DNA from: Thalassobacillus devorans
Lineage (GTDB): Bacteria; Bacillota; Bacilli; Bacillales; Halobacillaceae
DNA length: 64,000 bases
NCBI RefSeq assembly: GCF_011761345.1
Contig: NZ_JAASRY010000001.1
Location: 62,001-126,000 of the forward strand
Direction: 5' to 3'
Notes under the pieces: model-generated
What the model was told of the DNA's origin: nothing
The model's database searches: none
What the model saw: only the letters and a program-made list of their open reading frames with translations
Shown here: piece after piece, positions 25,259 through 36,100 of the stretch
Position numbering within the stretch: position 1 is the stretch's first letter
How the letters are laid out: each line of letters starts with the position of its first letter
Program-made: the position numbers and the translations under genes

Positions 25259-25729
25259 TCATTTTTTTGATGGTGGCTGGTAGGTGATTAGGAATTCTTC
25301 GTCCGTGATGTAAAAGTCGCGGTCAGGACGGTAAGGCAGCAGTTTTAACGTTTCGAGTTTGTAGTAGCTGACTCGTTTGTAGGGATCGTTTTCTATGATG
25401 GGAAGTTCCTTTGTTGCTTTCATATATTGGTCGACGGCGCGCTGGACATGGTCGAGATCTAGCGCGAGCTGTTTTTCTTCTTCCGGAAAAATTTCATAGG
25501 TCTCCCGCGACATATAGTAGGTCTCTACCGGGATACCTTTCAGGTAAGGGGCAATCAGGTCGTAGTCGATCGTCAAGTCTTCTTTAATAATGACACTCAG
25601 TTCGACGCCTTTTGGAAGCTGGCTGGCATAGACATTGACTGCCTTTCGAACTTCATGGATTGGAATACTGCGCTGCTCATAAACTTCTGTCGGTTTTGGA
25701 GCAGGCTTTGATTTCTTTTTCTTCCACAT
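25259..25729 (-). CDS. Conserved Bacillaceae protein of unknown function
   Basis: 156 aa, ATG 25729 chosen six bases after SD AAGGAGGG (an ATG at 25735 lies too near). A Lys-rich N-terminus (MWKKKKSKPAPKP) precedes a soluble alpha/beta-like region with RRSIPIHEVRKAVNVYAS-like and DYDLIAPYLKGIPVETYYMSRETY. No signal peptide or membrane segment. The pattern resembles a DUF3939-type family of Bacillus, but I cannot verify this. It is divergent from a 47-codon ORF, their starts being about 65 bp apart. Confidence 0.7.
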   Translation of the reverse strand: MWKKKKSKPAPKPTEVYEQRSIPIHEVRKAVNVYASQLPKGVELSVIIKEDLTIDYDLIAPYLKGIPVETYYMSRETYEIFPEEEKQLALDLDHVQRAVDQYMKATKELPIIENDPYKRVSYYKLETLKLLPYRPDRDFYITDEEFLITYQPPSKK

Positions 25730-25793
25730 AACCATCCCTCCTTGTTTAAAAACGATGTAACAGGCACACACTAACAGTGGAGGTGTGTGCGAA

Positions 25794-25937
25794 ATGGACA
25801 ATAGCCAATTAAATGAACGGGAACTCGATATCTATACCTGTATCAACCCTGAGTTCGGATGGCCGGATGATGACTGTTGGCATGACGGCCATAAAGAAGA
25901 ATTAGAGGCGAGGCAGGTTCCTTCAGCTCAATTATAG
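25794..25937 (+). CDS. Small acidic protein of unknown function (47 aa)
   Basis: ATG at 25794 has a strong SD, GGAGGTG, eight bases before it. The product is 47 aa, acidic, Trp-containing (NPEFGWPDDDCWHDGHKEEL) with two Cys and three His-like ligands; it could bind a metal. It is divergent from the 25729 gene and precedes comK. No homologue is recalled. Its support is the ribosome binding site, not homology. Confidence 0.5.
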   Translation: MDNSQLNERELDIYTCINPEFGWPDDDCWHDGHKEELEARQVPSAQL

Positions 25938-26060
25938 CAGACAGAAAAGCCACTCCCTGATAGATTGAAAAAATTTTGTGAAAAATTAGGACTTTTTTCA
26001 TGTTTAGTGGTACATTTAAAGAGCACGAATTCTTTTAAGTCAGAAAGGAAGATGACATGA

Positions 26061-26579
26061 ATGAGTCCGATTAAAAAAGATACGTTTGAGATTACAGCGC
26101 AGACCCTTGCTCTGGTGGCAACAGCTACGTCTTACGGAAAGGTTTTGACAGAGGTAATTGAAACCGGTGCAAGGCATGAGCTTCCCGTCCACCCAAGCCG
26201 GCTGGTTGACGAAGCATGCCGCTATTTCGCTTCCAGTCTGCCGGGACGCTTAGCCGGTACGAAACAAGTTGCCGGGTTTACTCATAAACCTCCGATTGTA
26301 ATTTCCCAGTCGATGGGCATTTACTTCTTTCCTACAATTTCTCCGAAACGAAAAGACTGCTCCTGGATTTCCCACAGCCATATCCGCTCTTTTGACAGCC
26401 TTGACGGCTACCAGACCACTATCGAATTCACCAATGGATCCTCCATCGTTGTCCCTGTTTCACCGGGCATGATTGCCAATCAGATTCAACGTACCGCCCA
26501 ATTCCGTTTCCTTCTTGAAAATCGGATCAAGCATTCTTCTCTGTATACTGCGGAGCAGATCGCAGAGCCTTTTGCATAA
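26061..26579 (+). CDS. comK: Competence transcription factor ComK
   Basis: 172 aa, slightly shorter than B. subtilis ComK (192 aa), which has a longer C-terminus. Family features are seen: YFASSLPGRLAGTKQVAGF, KPPIVIS, IYFFPTISPKRKDCSWISHSH and TTIEFTNGSSIVVPVS. ComK binds AAAA-N5-TTTT boxes and activates DNA-uptake genes. A-rich/T-rich runs upstream (25965-26010) resemble but do not exactly match such a box. Its 3' end overlaps the convergent yhjD-like gene by 53 bp. ComK presence suggests latent natural competence. Confidence 0.93.
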   Translation: MSPIKKDTFEITAQTLALVATATSYGKVLTEVIETGARHELPVHPSRLVDEACRYFASSLPGRLAGTKQVAGFTHKPPIVISQSMGIYFFPTISPKRKDCSWISHSHIRSFDSLDGYQTTIEFTNGSSIVVPVSPGMIANQIQRTAQFRFLLENRIKHSSLYTAEQIAEPFA

Positions 26580-26916
26580 GTTCGTACAGGATATTTTCTA
26601 CTTTCTTACGGATTGCCGGATTGAAATAATTGCGTTTTTCTTCATAGCCATGTGCGAGGAACAGGAAGGAAGTGAAGGAATCGTTCTTGCTGATCTGGAC
26701 GACCTGAAGTTTTTCCCGATCCATTCGGGCACGCAGGTTTCTTCTTTCTGTGCGGGCCTCTGATTCCATTTTTCCTAACAACTCCAAATAGTGTTCCTTG
26801 ATTTTGAATTGTCCTTTTTCGATGTGCCGCCGATCCTGCTGGATGACTACTAGTGCCATCGAAAGAAAAAGGTAGCGGGAGGTGACCTCCAATTCTTCTT
26901 CTTTTAAATAGCGCAT
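26527..26916 (-). CDS. yhjD: YhjD-like protein
   Basis: 129 aa from ATG 26916 with SD CGGAGGG. An all-helical soluble protein is suggested (EEELEVTSRYLFLSMALVVI, then charged helices); there is no signal peptide. Assignment rests mainly on its place between comK and yhjE, as in B. subtilis, plus length. Function unknown. Its C-terminus is encoded opposite the last 53 bp of comK. Confidence 0.7.
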   Translation of the reverse strand: MRYLKEEELEVTSRYLFLSMALVVIQQDRRHIEKGQFKIKEHYLELLGKMESEARTERRNLRARMDREKLQVVQISKNDSFTSFLFLAHGYEEKRNYFNPAIRKKVENILYELMQKALRSAPQYTEKNA

Positions 26917-27146
26917 GACGTTTCCCTCCGTTGCGAACATGTGTTCTGTTATAAGTATTATAGCACGAACGGAAAAAAAGTATGCAAGTTTTTTCTGGAA
27001 AATTTGGAAGCACTCCACTGAGCGAGGGAAATTTAGGGTAAGCTATATACGAGAGCAGCTATTGCATCAATCAATAGTCAAAGCGGCTGTTTTTGATTAA
27101 AATGGAAACATAGGAATGAATTGTACAAGCTAAGGAGCTACTTTCG

Positions 27147-27794
27147 ATGTATATCTATACCCTGAATTTTGATAAATTCCAGCAGATGTATGAAGATGAT
27201 AAACTGTATGAATATATCATGGCCCAGTTGGAAAGGTACGAAGCACTCGGTCCCCTGCCTGGTATCCTGCTGCCGATGATTGAGGCATTCCTTCCAATCC
27301 TCCCCCTGGTTGTATTCGTTTTGGCAAATGCGGTCGCTTACGGATTGCTGAAAGGCTTCCTTTATTCCTGGATTGGAGCCAGCGTCGGAGCGGTTATTGT
27401 GTTTACGATAATCCGCAGGCTGGGAAAGAAGCGATTCATGCAGTTCATTGCCAATCATAAACAGGTGAAAAAGGTCACGACCTGGGTGGAGAATCATGGC
27501 TTCGGTCCATTATTTTTATTAATGTGTTTCCCGTTCTCGCCTTCCGCGATCATCAATGTCGTGGCTGGATTGTCGGGAGTCAGCAGGCAGCAGTTCGTGC
27601 TGGCGGTCCTGCTTGGAAAATCGGTGATGATTTTCACAATTGCCTATGTCGGAGAAAGCATTACATCTTTCGCCCAGAATCCGGTGAAAACAATTGTAGT
27701 TGCTGTGTGCATTACGTTATTCTGGGTGCTTGGAAAGTTTCTGGAAAAGTGGCTGCAGAAAAAAGCAGAACGGAAACGTTACCAAAACGATTAG
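27147..27794 (+). CDS. yhjE: DedA/TVP38-family membrane protein YhjE
   Basis: 215 aa, ATG at 27147 with SD AAGGAG. Five membrane helices and the SNARE-assoc/DedA core are visible: a re-entrant LLPMIEAFLPILPLVVF region, GASVGAVIVFTIIRRLGKK and FCPFSPS-like MCFPFSPSAIINVVAGLSGV. Members of this superfamily translocate phospholipids or undecaprenyl phosphate; the substrate here is unknown. A signal peptidase gene follows 54 bp on, the same pair as yhjE-sipV. Confidence 0.9.
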   Translation: MYIYTLNFDKFQQMYEDDKLYEYIMAQLERYEALGPLPGILLPMIEAFLPILPLVVFVLANAVAYGLLKGFLYSWIGASVGAVIVFTIIRRLGKKRFMQFIANHKQVKKVTTWVENHGFGPLFLLMCFPFSPSAIINVVAGLSGVSRQQFVLAVLLGKSVMIFTIAYVGESITSFAQNPVKTIVVAVCITLFWVLGKFLEKWLQKKAERKRYQND

Positions 27795-27848
27795 ATTATG
27801 TCAAAAGCGGGTAAGATGTTGTTAGCACACACCGTGGAGGCATAAAGA

Positions 27849-28391
27849 ATGAAAAAGAAGAATTTTTGGCGAGTTTTCCGTACTGTTTTGTTTGCGCTAG
27901 TGATCGCCTTTTTGTTCCGGTCGTACTTGTTTGCCAGTTATGTGGTAGATGGAGAGTCGATGGAACCGACGCTGTATGATGGAAACTTGTTGATGGTCAA
28001 TAAAGTGGTTTATGACTGGCAAGGAATCGATCGGCAGGATGTCATCGTATTTCACGCCAACGAAAAAGAGGATTATGTGAAACGAGTGATCGGCCTACCA
28101 GGGGATCACATCGAATTCAAAGATGATACGTTATATATCAATGGTGAGGCACAGCCGGAAGAATATTTAGAGGCACTCCGCCCGGATGACGGTAAATTAT
28201 TTACGAAAGACTTCACGCTTGAAGAAGTGACTGGTAAAAGTGAAGTACCAGAAGGCCACATGTTCGTGATGGGCGACAATCGTCGCGACAGCCTGGACAG
28301 TCGTTACTTCGGATTTGTATCGATGGACACCGTCGTTGGGAAAGTCGATGTCCGGTACTGGCCAATGTCGCAATTAGCGATTCAATTTTAA
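27849..28391 (+). CDS. sipV: Type I signal peptidase (SipV-like)
   Basis: 180 aa, one N-terminal membrane anchor (about 15-35) and an external catalytic domain. The catalytic Ser is in DGESMEPTL, the Lys in YVKRVIGLPGDHIEF, and box E is GDNRRDSLDSRYFG. It cleaves signal peptides of secreted preproteins. SD TGGAGG precedes the ATG. The sipV name rests on position after yhjE; the protein could be any Bacillus-type SipSTUV paralogue. Confidence 0.93.
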   Translation: MKKKNFWRVFRTVLFALVIAFLFRSYLFASYVVDGESMEPTLYDGNLLMVNKVVYDWQGIDRQDVIVFHANEKEDYVKRVIGLPGDHIEFKDDTLYINGEAQPEEYLEALRPDDGKLFTKDFTLEEVTGKSEVPEGHMFVMGDNRRDSLDSRYFGFVSMDTVVGKVDVRYWPMSQLAIQF

Positions 28392-28419
28392 AAATAAAAT
28401 AACATGATCAAACGAGCAG

Positions 28420-28456
28420 CCCTGCAGGCCGATTCATTTCGCCGGCAGGGTTTTTT
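28420..28456 (+). terminator. Terminator of the signal peptidase gene
   Basis: CCCTGCAGGC pairs with GCCGGCAGGG (one mismatch), followed by six T. It overlaps the end of the convergent MFS gene. Confidence 0.88.
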
Positions 28457-29591
28457 CCTGCTTAGAATATATCTGATAAGATACCAGGGTGAAACAGGCG
28501 AACAAGACGGCTATGACATAAACAGCCGATTCCAGAGGCAGGAATGGAGCAAGGAAAGAACCGACGCTTGCACCGGATAACAATACGAACGAGTAGATGG
28601 ATAGGGCGCTTCCTCTGTTTGTGACAGTACTAGTGCCGATCAGGACGATAACCATCGGAATCGTCACCGAAGTGGAGGCGATCATCATCACCGAAGCCCA
28701 GATAAGTGTGGCGGTTGACAGACTGACCATAGCAGGGATGAATGCCCCCATCATCAAGCTTAAAAATAAGCATAACAGGATAGCCGGATGGAGGTGTTTT
28801 TGCATACGACTGACAAAAAAAGCAGGAAGAACTCCGATCAGACTGAGCATCCGGAATTGCTGCAGGGTCAAGGGCAGCTGTTCCGATCTTTCTTCCATAT
28901 ACCATTCAAAACTGCTGTAGAAGAGCATGATGGTAAATAGTAGAAAGAAGCTGATCAGGTAGAGTTTTCGCAAGGAAGATTGCTTGAAAAATGATAGAAT
29001 GGTAGTAAGTGAAATCGAGGCATATTTCCTATCTACAGCATCAGCCGGACGTAAAGCTGCTACCATGAATAGAGCACAGCATAAGTAGGAGATGCCGAAA
29101 ACGACAAACACCATGGGATAACCGTAGGATGAGCCGAAAAAGCCCGAAACCAGCTGGCCGAATATCCCTGCAAACAAAAATCCGGTGTTGATCATGGCAA
29201 TGACAAAAGCCTGGTGCGACCCAGAAAAACGTTTAAACGTATAGCTGAATGCAGGCGGTGCAAAGCTCGCGGCAAAGAAACCCTGCACTGCCCGCAGTAC
29301 CAGCAGGATTCCAAGGGAGTCGGTCAAGGCGATCAGAGCGGTGACGAATGTGACAGCAAACATGCCGGACTTAAGAATTCGTGCATTGGAATAGAGGTCA
29401 GCGAGGACACCAAAGCACAGCAGCCCGCATGCATAGAAGATGATGAACAAGGTGCTCGTCAGAGAGGTTAAGGCAGGTGTTGCCGCAAAATGTTCGGCAA
29501 GGGCAGGGTGAAGGGGCAGCATCGTGTACAAATTGCTGGCGATGAATATCCCGGAAACGATCAGCACCATCGCCTGGAAGGTTTGCTTCAT
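28434..29591 (-). CDS. MFS transporter (YhjO-like)
   Basis: 385 aa with twelve hydrophobic segments, typical of a drug/metabolite:proton antiporter of the major facilitator superfamily. The motif-A-like loop CFGVLADLYSNARILK lies between helices 2 and 3. SD GAGGAT precedes the ATG at 29591. Its position before addB corresponds to yhjO of B. subtilis. The substrate cannot be predicted. Confidence 0.88.
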   Translation of the reverse strand: MKQTFQAMVLIVSGIFIASNLYTMLPLHPALAEHFAATPALTSLTSTLFIIFYACGLLCFGVLADLYSNARILKSGMFAVTFVTALIALTDSLGILLVLRAVQGFFAASFAPPAFSYTFKRFSGSHQAFVIAMINTGFLFAGIFGQLVSGFFGSSYGYPMVFVVFGISYLCCALFMVAALRPADAVDRKYASISLTTILSFFKQSSLRKLYLISFFLLFTIMLFYSSFEWYMEERSEQLPLTLQQFRMLSLIGVLPAFFVSRMQKHLHPAILLCLFLSLMMGAFIPAMVSLSTATLIWASVMMIASTSVTIPMVIVLIGTSTVTNRGSALSIYSFVLLSGASVGSFLAPFLPLESAVYVIAVLFACFTLVSYQIYSKQEKTLPAK

Positions 29592-29677
29592 GATCTGTCA
29601 TCCTCTCATAAGCGATAATATAATTCACGATATGTAAAAGGTATCACTATGTGCATAATGAAGGGGGAAACCATTCG

Positions 29678-32600
29678 ATGGGAATCCGATTCATACTCGG
29701 ACGGTCCGGAGCAGGCAAAAGCTCGGCCGTCATGGAAGAAATCGAAGCAAAGTTAAAAGAGGACCCAAAAGGCCCGCCGATTATCTACCTAGTCCCGGAT
29801 CAGATGACGTTCCAGCAGGAATATGCTCTATTACAGCGGGATGGCATTGAAGGTTCGATCCGCGCTCAGGTTTTCAGTTTTTCCAGGCTGGCATGGCGGG
29901 TGCTGCAGGAAACGGGAGGGAATACCCGGAAGTACATAAGTTCTACCGGCATCCAGATGATGCTTCGGAAAATTACGGAAGAGCGGACATCGGACTGGCT
30001 TGTTTTTCAAAAAGCGATCGAAAAGCAGGGGTTCATGGAACAACTGGAAGGGATGATTACCGAATTTAAACGTTACCGGATTACTCCGGAGGTGCTCCAT
30101 GGGCAGATGGAAGCTATTGATCAGTTCACACACCAATATGTCAGTGAAATCGCTTTGCGCAATAAGCTTGACGATTTAAGCTATATATATGATCGCCTGG
30201 ACCATGCGCTTAGAGATCAATATATGGATGGGGAGGATCAGTTGCAGATGCTGGCGGATAAAATTCCGACGGCGCGTTTCCTGGAAGGCGCGGAAATTTA
30301 TATTGACGGTTTCCATAGCTTCACCCCGCAGGAAATGATGGTCATCGAAGGTTTATTGAAGCGGACGAAGTGTGTACATGTCGCCTTGACGCTTGATAAG
30401 CCGTCTGTGGCTGATCGCTCCGAGCTCGACCTATTTCATGAAACGGGAGAAACTTATGAAACATTAGCTGCCATGGCTGAAGAACAAGGCATTAACTTTG
30501 ATGGGACGACGATTCTTGATAACAAGCAAGGCAGGTTCAAAGACAGGCCGCACTTTTTGCATATGGAAAACTATTTTGATGAACGCCCGGCTCCTCCTTA
30601 TGAAGGGGAGGCACCGATTCAAATCGCAGAAGCAGTCCATCCTCGTGCCGAGGTCGAGGGGGTAGCACAGGAAATCCTTCGCCTGGTCAGGGATGAAGGT
30701 TACCGTTACAAAGACCTTGCTATTTTGATGCGGGAAGCAGTGACGTACCATGACCTGATTACAACTGTTTTCAAAGATTATGAGATTCCAGTCTTCCTGG
30801 ATGAAAAGCGGACGATGCTCAATCATCCTTTGATCGAATTGATCCGTTCCGGGCTGGATGTTGTCGAAGGAAATTGGCGTTATGATGCGGTGTTCCGACT
30901 CTTGAAGAGCGGCTTCAGCCTGGCAGACGACCGCCAGTATCCGCTTAACGAGGATGCCATTGATGAATTGGAGAACTATGTCCTTGAATATGGCATTCGG
31001 TCCCGTGAGCGCTGGTGCAGCAAGGAACCATGGGTATACCAGCGTTTCCGCGGCTTCGATCAGGCTTCCCAGACCGATGAGGAACGGGCGAAACAGAACC
31101 GGCTAAACCGCTATCGCAGCCAGGTAACTAACATTCTCGAAACATTTGACGAGGGGTTGAGAGAAGCGAAGACGATTGGGGAAAAATGCCGCGTCATCTA
31201 CACTTGGCTGGAGGCGATGAATGCCCCAGGGCAGTTGGAAAAATGGCGGGATGACTTTGATGAAAACGGTCAAATTGAGCGCGGTCGGGAGCAGGAACAG
31301 GTATGGGATGCGGTATTGCAGCTTCTTGATGAAATCGTTGAGATGGCTGGTGAAGAAACGATGTCTCTCCAGGTATTCCGCAACACGGTGGAAAGTGGTC
31401 TCGAGTCATTACGGTTTTCTCATGTTCCGCCAAGTATGGATCATGTCATCGTCGGTACTGTCGACCGATCAAGAATCTCTGGTATCAAGGCCGCCTTTTT
31501 GCTTGGAGTAACCGAAGGCATCTGGCCAATGAAGCCTTCAGGTGATGGGATGATCAGTGAGGAAGAACGTGATTTATTAGCGACACATGGCCTGAAGCTC
31601 GCTGACGGCAATAAACGGCAGCTGCTGGATGACCGCTTTTATGTATATCTGGCGCTGACGATGCCGCGCGACCGGTTGTGGATCAGTTACCCGCTCAGCA
31701 ATGAGGAAGGGAAATCGAAAACGCCATCACCGATTATCCGCCGGGTGGAAGAATTGTTTCCTTGCTGTCACGATCATATCCTGCTTCAGGATCCTGACGA
31801 CCTGGAAGATGCTGACCGTTTCATTACTACAAAAACAAAGACAAGAGGGGCACTTACGGCACAACTGTCCCGTTATTTGAAAGGGTACAGCATGCGTCCG
31901 ATCTGGTGGGATGTCTTCAACTGGTACGTCCGGCATGAACAAAAAGGCGGGCTCACCAACCGCATTCTTGAGAGCCTTTTTTATCAAAATAAGCCGGTGA
32001 ATTTAAGCAGGGAGACGACAGAACAACTGTATCCGAAGCAGGTAAAAGCGAGTGTGTCAAGGCTTGAAATGCATAACCGCTGTTCTTATCAGCACTTTGC
32101 CAGGTACAGCCTGCAGCTGGAAGAGCGGAAAACCTATAAATTGGACGCCCCTGACATCGGTCAGCTTTTCCATGAAGCCTTGAAAAAAATCACCGAGTGG
32201 ATCCAGGCAGAAGGAAAAGACTTCTCACAACTGGATAAACGAACGAGTACCCAGTATGCGACCCGTGCCGTTACAGAATTGGCACCGATTCTTCAGCATC
32301 AGATTCTGCACAGCTCCAACCGGTATCAGTACTTACAGCATAAACTGCAGAACGTCATTGCAAGAGCGGCGTTTGTATTGAGTGAACAAGCAAGAAACTC
32401 GAGATTCTCGCCTGTTGGAATGGAACTTGGCTTCGGACCGAAAGACGAACTCCCACCGCTGACACTTGATTTGCCGAATGGATTTGAATTGATGCTCAGG
32501 GGCAGAATCGACCGGGTTGATAAAGCACTCAATCAGGACGACTTGTTTCTTCGGATCATCGATTATAAATCAAGCGCCAAAGGGTTGAACCTGGTGGAAG

Positions 32601-33178
32601 TCTATTATGGATTGGCGCTTCAGATGCTGTCTTACCTTGATGTCGTGCTCACTTATGCAGAACAGTGGCTTGGTACCAAAGCATCGCCTGCCGGGGTGCT
32701 ATACTTCCATGTGCATAATCCAATGATTTCCGGCAAGCAGAAAATGGAAGACAGTAAGATTGAAGATGAAATCCTGAAGAAATTCAAAATGCAGGGCTTA
32801 CTGTTGGAAAATCAACAGATTGTTCAAATGATGGATACGAGCCTGGAAAAAGGGACAAGCAACATGATTCCGGCTGGCCTCACGGCTAAAGGCGGGTTTT
32901 ACAAAAGTTCCAAAACGGCGGACTTGGATATGTTTGAACGCCTGCAGGGCTATATTCGCGACATCATGATACAGGCAGGTACGAGTATCACCAATGGAAA
33001 AGTAAAGCTGGACCCATTCCAGCATGACCAGCAGACAGCTTGTACGTATTGTTCATTTCGCTCTGTCTGTCAATTCGATCCAACATTAGAAGAAAACAAA
33101 TTCCGCAAGCTGCAAGCTATGAAGGATGAGGAAGTCTTAGAGCGGATTGCGAAACAAGAAAGAGAGGGGGATGTCTAA
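29678..33178 (+). CDS. addB: ATP-dependent helicase/deoxyribonuclease subunit AddB
   Basis: Subunit B of the AddAB DNA end-resection complex, 1166 aa. ATG 29678 is chosen after SD AAGGGGG; the GTG at 29651 is upstream of that SD. The N-terminal Walker A FILGRSGAGKSS is intact, although helicase motifs are degenerate in AddB as a rule. The C-terminal RecB-type nuclease (IIDYKSS) is ringed by the four Cys of a 4Fe-4S cluster: NRCSYQHF near 801 and CTYCSFRSVC near 1122-1131. It overlaps addA by one base. Confidence 0.97.
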   Translation: MGIRFILGRSGAGKSSAVMEEIEAKLKEDPKGPPIIYLVPDQMTFQQEYALLQRDGIEGSIRAQVFSFSRLAWRVLQETGGNTRKYISSTGIQMMLRKITEERTSDWLVFQKAIEKQGFMEQLEGMITEFKRYRITPEVLHGQMEAIDQFTHQYVSEIALRNKLDDLSYIYDRLDHALRDQYMDGEDQLQMLADKIPTARFLEGAEIYIDGFHSFTPQEMMVIEGLLKRTKCVHVALTLDKPSVADRSELDLFHETGETYETLAAMAEEQGINFDGTTILDNKQGRFKDRPHFLHMENYFDERPAPPYEGEAPIQIAEAVHPRAEVEGVAQEILRLVRDEGYRYKDLAILMREAVTYHDLITTVFKDYEIPVFLDEKRTMLNHPLIELIRSGLDVVEGNWRYDAVFRLLKSGFSLADDRQYPLNEDAIDELENYVLEYGIRSRERWCSKEPWVYQRFRGFDQASQTDEERAKQNRLNRYRSQVTNILETFDEGLREAKTIGEKCRVIYTWLEAMNAPGQLEKWRDDFDENGQIERGREQEQVWDAVLQLLDEIVEMAGEETMSLQVFRNTVESGLESLRFSHVPPSMDHVIVGTVDRSRISGIKAAFLLGVTEGIWPMKPSGDGMISEEERDLLATHGLKLADGNKRQLLDDRFYVYLALTMPRDRLWISYPLSNEEGKSKTPSPIIRRVEELFPCCHDHILLQDPDDLEDADRFITTKTKTRGALTAQLSRYLKGYSMRPIWWDVFNWYVRHEQKGGLTNRILESLFYQNKPVNLSRETTEQLYPKQVKASVSRLEMHNRCSYQHFARYSLQLEERKTYKLDAPDIGQLFHEALKKITEWIQAEGKDFSQLDKRTSTQYATRAVTELAPILQHQILHSSNRYQYLQHKLQNVIARAAFVLSEQARNSRFSPVGMELGFGPKDELPPLTLDLPNGFELMLRGRIDRVDKALNQDDLFLRIIDYKSSAKGLNLVEVYYGLALQMLSYLDVVLTYAEQWLGTKASPAGVLYFHVHNPMISGKQKMEDSKIEDEILKKFKMQGLLLENQQIVQMMDTSLEKGTSNMIPAGLTAKGGFYKSSKTADLDMFERLQGYIRDIMIQAGTSITNGKVKLDPFQHDQQTACTYCSFRSVCQFDPTLEENKFRKLQAMKDEEVLERIAKQEREGDV

Positions 33179-36100
33179 TGGTACGCTGGACAGAAGAACA
33201 AGAACGGGCGATTCATACAAGCGGCAGGGATGTACTTGTCTCAGCAGCGGCAGGCTCCGGTAAGACCGCTGTTTTGGTTGAACGGATCATTCAAAAGCTG
33301 CTGCATTCAATAAAACCGGTTGATATCGATTCCCTGTTAGTCGTAACTTTCACCAACGCAGCTGCCCAGGAAATGAGAAGCCGTGTCGGTCTGGCGCTTA
33401 GCAAAGCCCTCGAGGACAATCCAGAATCCAATCACTTAAAGAAACAGTTATCCCTGCTTCAGACGGCATCCATTTCCACCCTGCACTCCTTCTGTATGGA
33501 AGTCGTGCGCCGGTATGCTTACCTGCTCGATATCGATCCCAACTTCCGGATCGCGGATGATATTGAAGCCGATCTTCTGCAGCAGGAAGTGCTGGAAGAA
33601 TTATTCGAAGACTGGTATGGAAAAGAAGGAGAAGAGAGGGAAGCATTCTTTGCAGTCGTCGACCGTTTTTCCAACGATCGCAGTGATTTGGAAGTGGAGT
33701 CATTGATCATCGACTTATACACGTTTGCGATGCAGAATCCATCCCCGGAAAACTGGCTGGATCAGATGGCGGCGATGTATCATATTACGGGAGATACCGA
33801 TGAATCAGACCTGCCTTGGCTGAAAATGCTGAAGAGGGAAGTGGACAGCCAGCTCGATGCAATTCAGCTGGAGGCGGAAAAAGCGTTGGAAGTCACCAGG
33901 GAAGCAGATGGTCCTTATCATTACGCCGAAACAATCGATGCCGACCTTGCCATGATTCAGGAAGCGAAAGGGCTTGCCGGCATGTCATGGGAAAAACTTC
34001 AGGAATTTATGCAGACGAGCAAGTTTGCCCGGCTATCCGGTAAAAAGGCGGATTGCGATGAAGCAAAAAAAGATCAGGTGAAAGCGATACGGGACAGCTA
34101 CAAGAAGCGATGGAATGACATGGCTGGCGAGTGGTTTACGCGTTCATTAGACGGTCATCTTGCTGATATGAAGGAATTACATCCTGTCATTGCCCAGCTG
34201 GTGACATTGGTCAAAGACTTCCGCGACCGCTACACTCGCCTGAAAAGGGAAAAAGCGATCGTCGATTTTTCCGACCTGGAGCATTATTGCTTAGACGTCC
34301 TGCGTGACGATGCATCTACCGCGGATCATCTAATTCCATCAAACGTCGCGTTTGATTTCCAGGAAAAGTTCTCCGAGGTACTCGTTGATGAGTATCAGGA
34401 TACGAACCTTGTCCAAGAAACGCTTCTTTTACTACTGACTGGTGGAGACCGGGGTGGAAATCTATTCATGGTCGGTGATGTGAAGCAAAGTATTTACCGG
34501 TTTCGCCATGCCGAACCAACTTTGTTTTTGGACAAATACCAGCAGTTCAAAGAAGATGAGCATCCTGGGGAGCGAATTGATTTAGCTCGTAATTTCAGAA
34601 GCCGGAAGCAGGTGCTGGCAGCAACAAACTATATATTCCGCCAGATTCTCGATGAAGAAGTCGGCGAGATGAACTATGAGGCCGATGCCGAACTTATTTA
34701 CAGCAATACCATCTATGATGAACTCACATCATCGGATACGGATGCAGAGTTATTAGTGATTGACAGGGAGGCGTCGGACGACCAGCCGTCAGAAGATGGG
34801 GAAGACTATCGTGACTTGGAAAAAGCACAGATTGAAGCCCGTGCATACGGCCAGCTAATCAAAACGTGGATCGGTCAAAATGAACAGGAGCCGCTACAGG
34901 TCATTGATAAGGAAACTGAATTTCAGCGCCCGGTCCAGTACCGGGATATCGTGATTTTGATGCGCTCGATGACGTGGGCGCCTACGATTGTCGATGAACT
35001 GAAACAGCAGGGGATTCCGGTTTACGCTGAATTGTCCTCCGGCTACTTTGAAGCGATTGAAATAAAAATCATGTTAAGCCTCTTAAAGGTCATCGATAAC
35101 CCACAGCAGGATATCCCGCTGGCATCGGTGCTTCATTCACCGATCGTCGGACTCGATGAAGAACAAATGGCGCAAATCAGGCTTGCTAAACAGCGCACGA
35201 CTTACTATGATGCGATGAAAGTTTTCAGTGGGGAAAAGGAGATAAAACATAAGATTGACAGGTTCTTAGAACAACTGCATTCTTGGCGGGTTCGTGCGCG
35301 ACAGGGGGCATTGTCAGAGCTGATTTGGGAAATCTACCGGGAAACCGGCTACTACGATTTTGTCGGCGGAATTCCAGGGGGACGGCAACGTCAGGCGAAC
35401 CTGCGTGCGTTGTATGACCGGGCACGTTCCTATGAAGCTACTTCCTTCCGGGGGCTGTTCCGTTTCTTACGATTCATCGAGCGGATCGAGGAGCGGGGTG
35501 ATGACCTTGGTGCCGCCCGTGCTTTGGGGGAACAGGAAGATGTGGTACGGATCATGACCATTCATAAGAGTAAAGGGCTCGAGTTCCCGGTTGTTATTCT
35601 CGGCGGAATGGATAAACAGTTCAACCAGATGGATCTCCGGTCGAAATACCTGCTGCACAAAGATTATGGTTTCGGGACCCGCTACATCAACCCGGAAAAA
35701 AGGATAATGTATCCGACACTTGCTTACCACGCTTTAAAACGGGAAAAACTTCGCGAACTGCTGGCGGAAGAGATGCGGGTTTTATATGTCGCATTGACAA
35801 GGGCGAAAGAAAAGCTCGTCATGGTAGGGAACGTCACTTCCTTTGAAAAAAAGCAGGAGAAATGGCTGGAATTCCTGGAGCACCCGAGCTGGGTATTGCC
35901 ACCGCATTATCGGCTGGAATCAAAAAGCTATCTTGATTGGGTAGGGCCAGCTTTGATTCGCCACCATAAAACGGAGCCGTTACGCCATCCGGAGCTTGAA
36001 GTGAAAACTTCTGAGGAAATATGGCAGGATGAATCAGAATGGCGGGTAGAAATCAAGCATGGCAGTGCCTATAATCAGTTGGAGGAGTTAGAAAAGAATC

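Noticed and set aside
25965-26010. ComK autoregulatory box upstream of comK
   Set aside because: A- and T-runs are present but none has the AAAA-N5-TTTT spacing with a correctly spaced partner.
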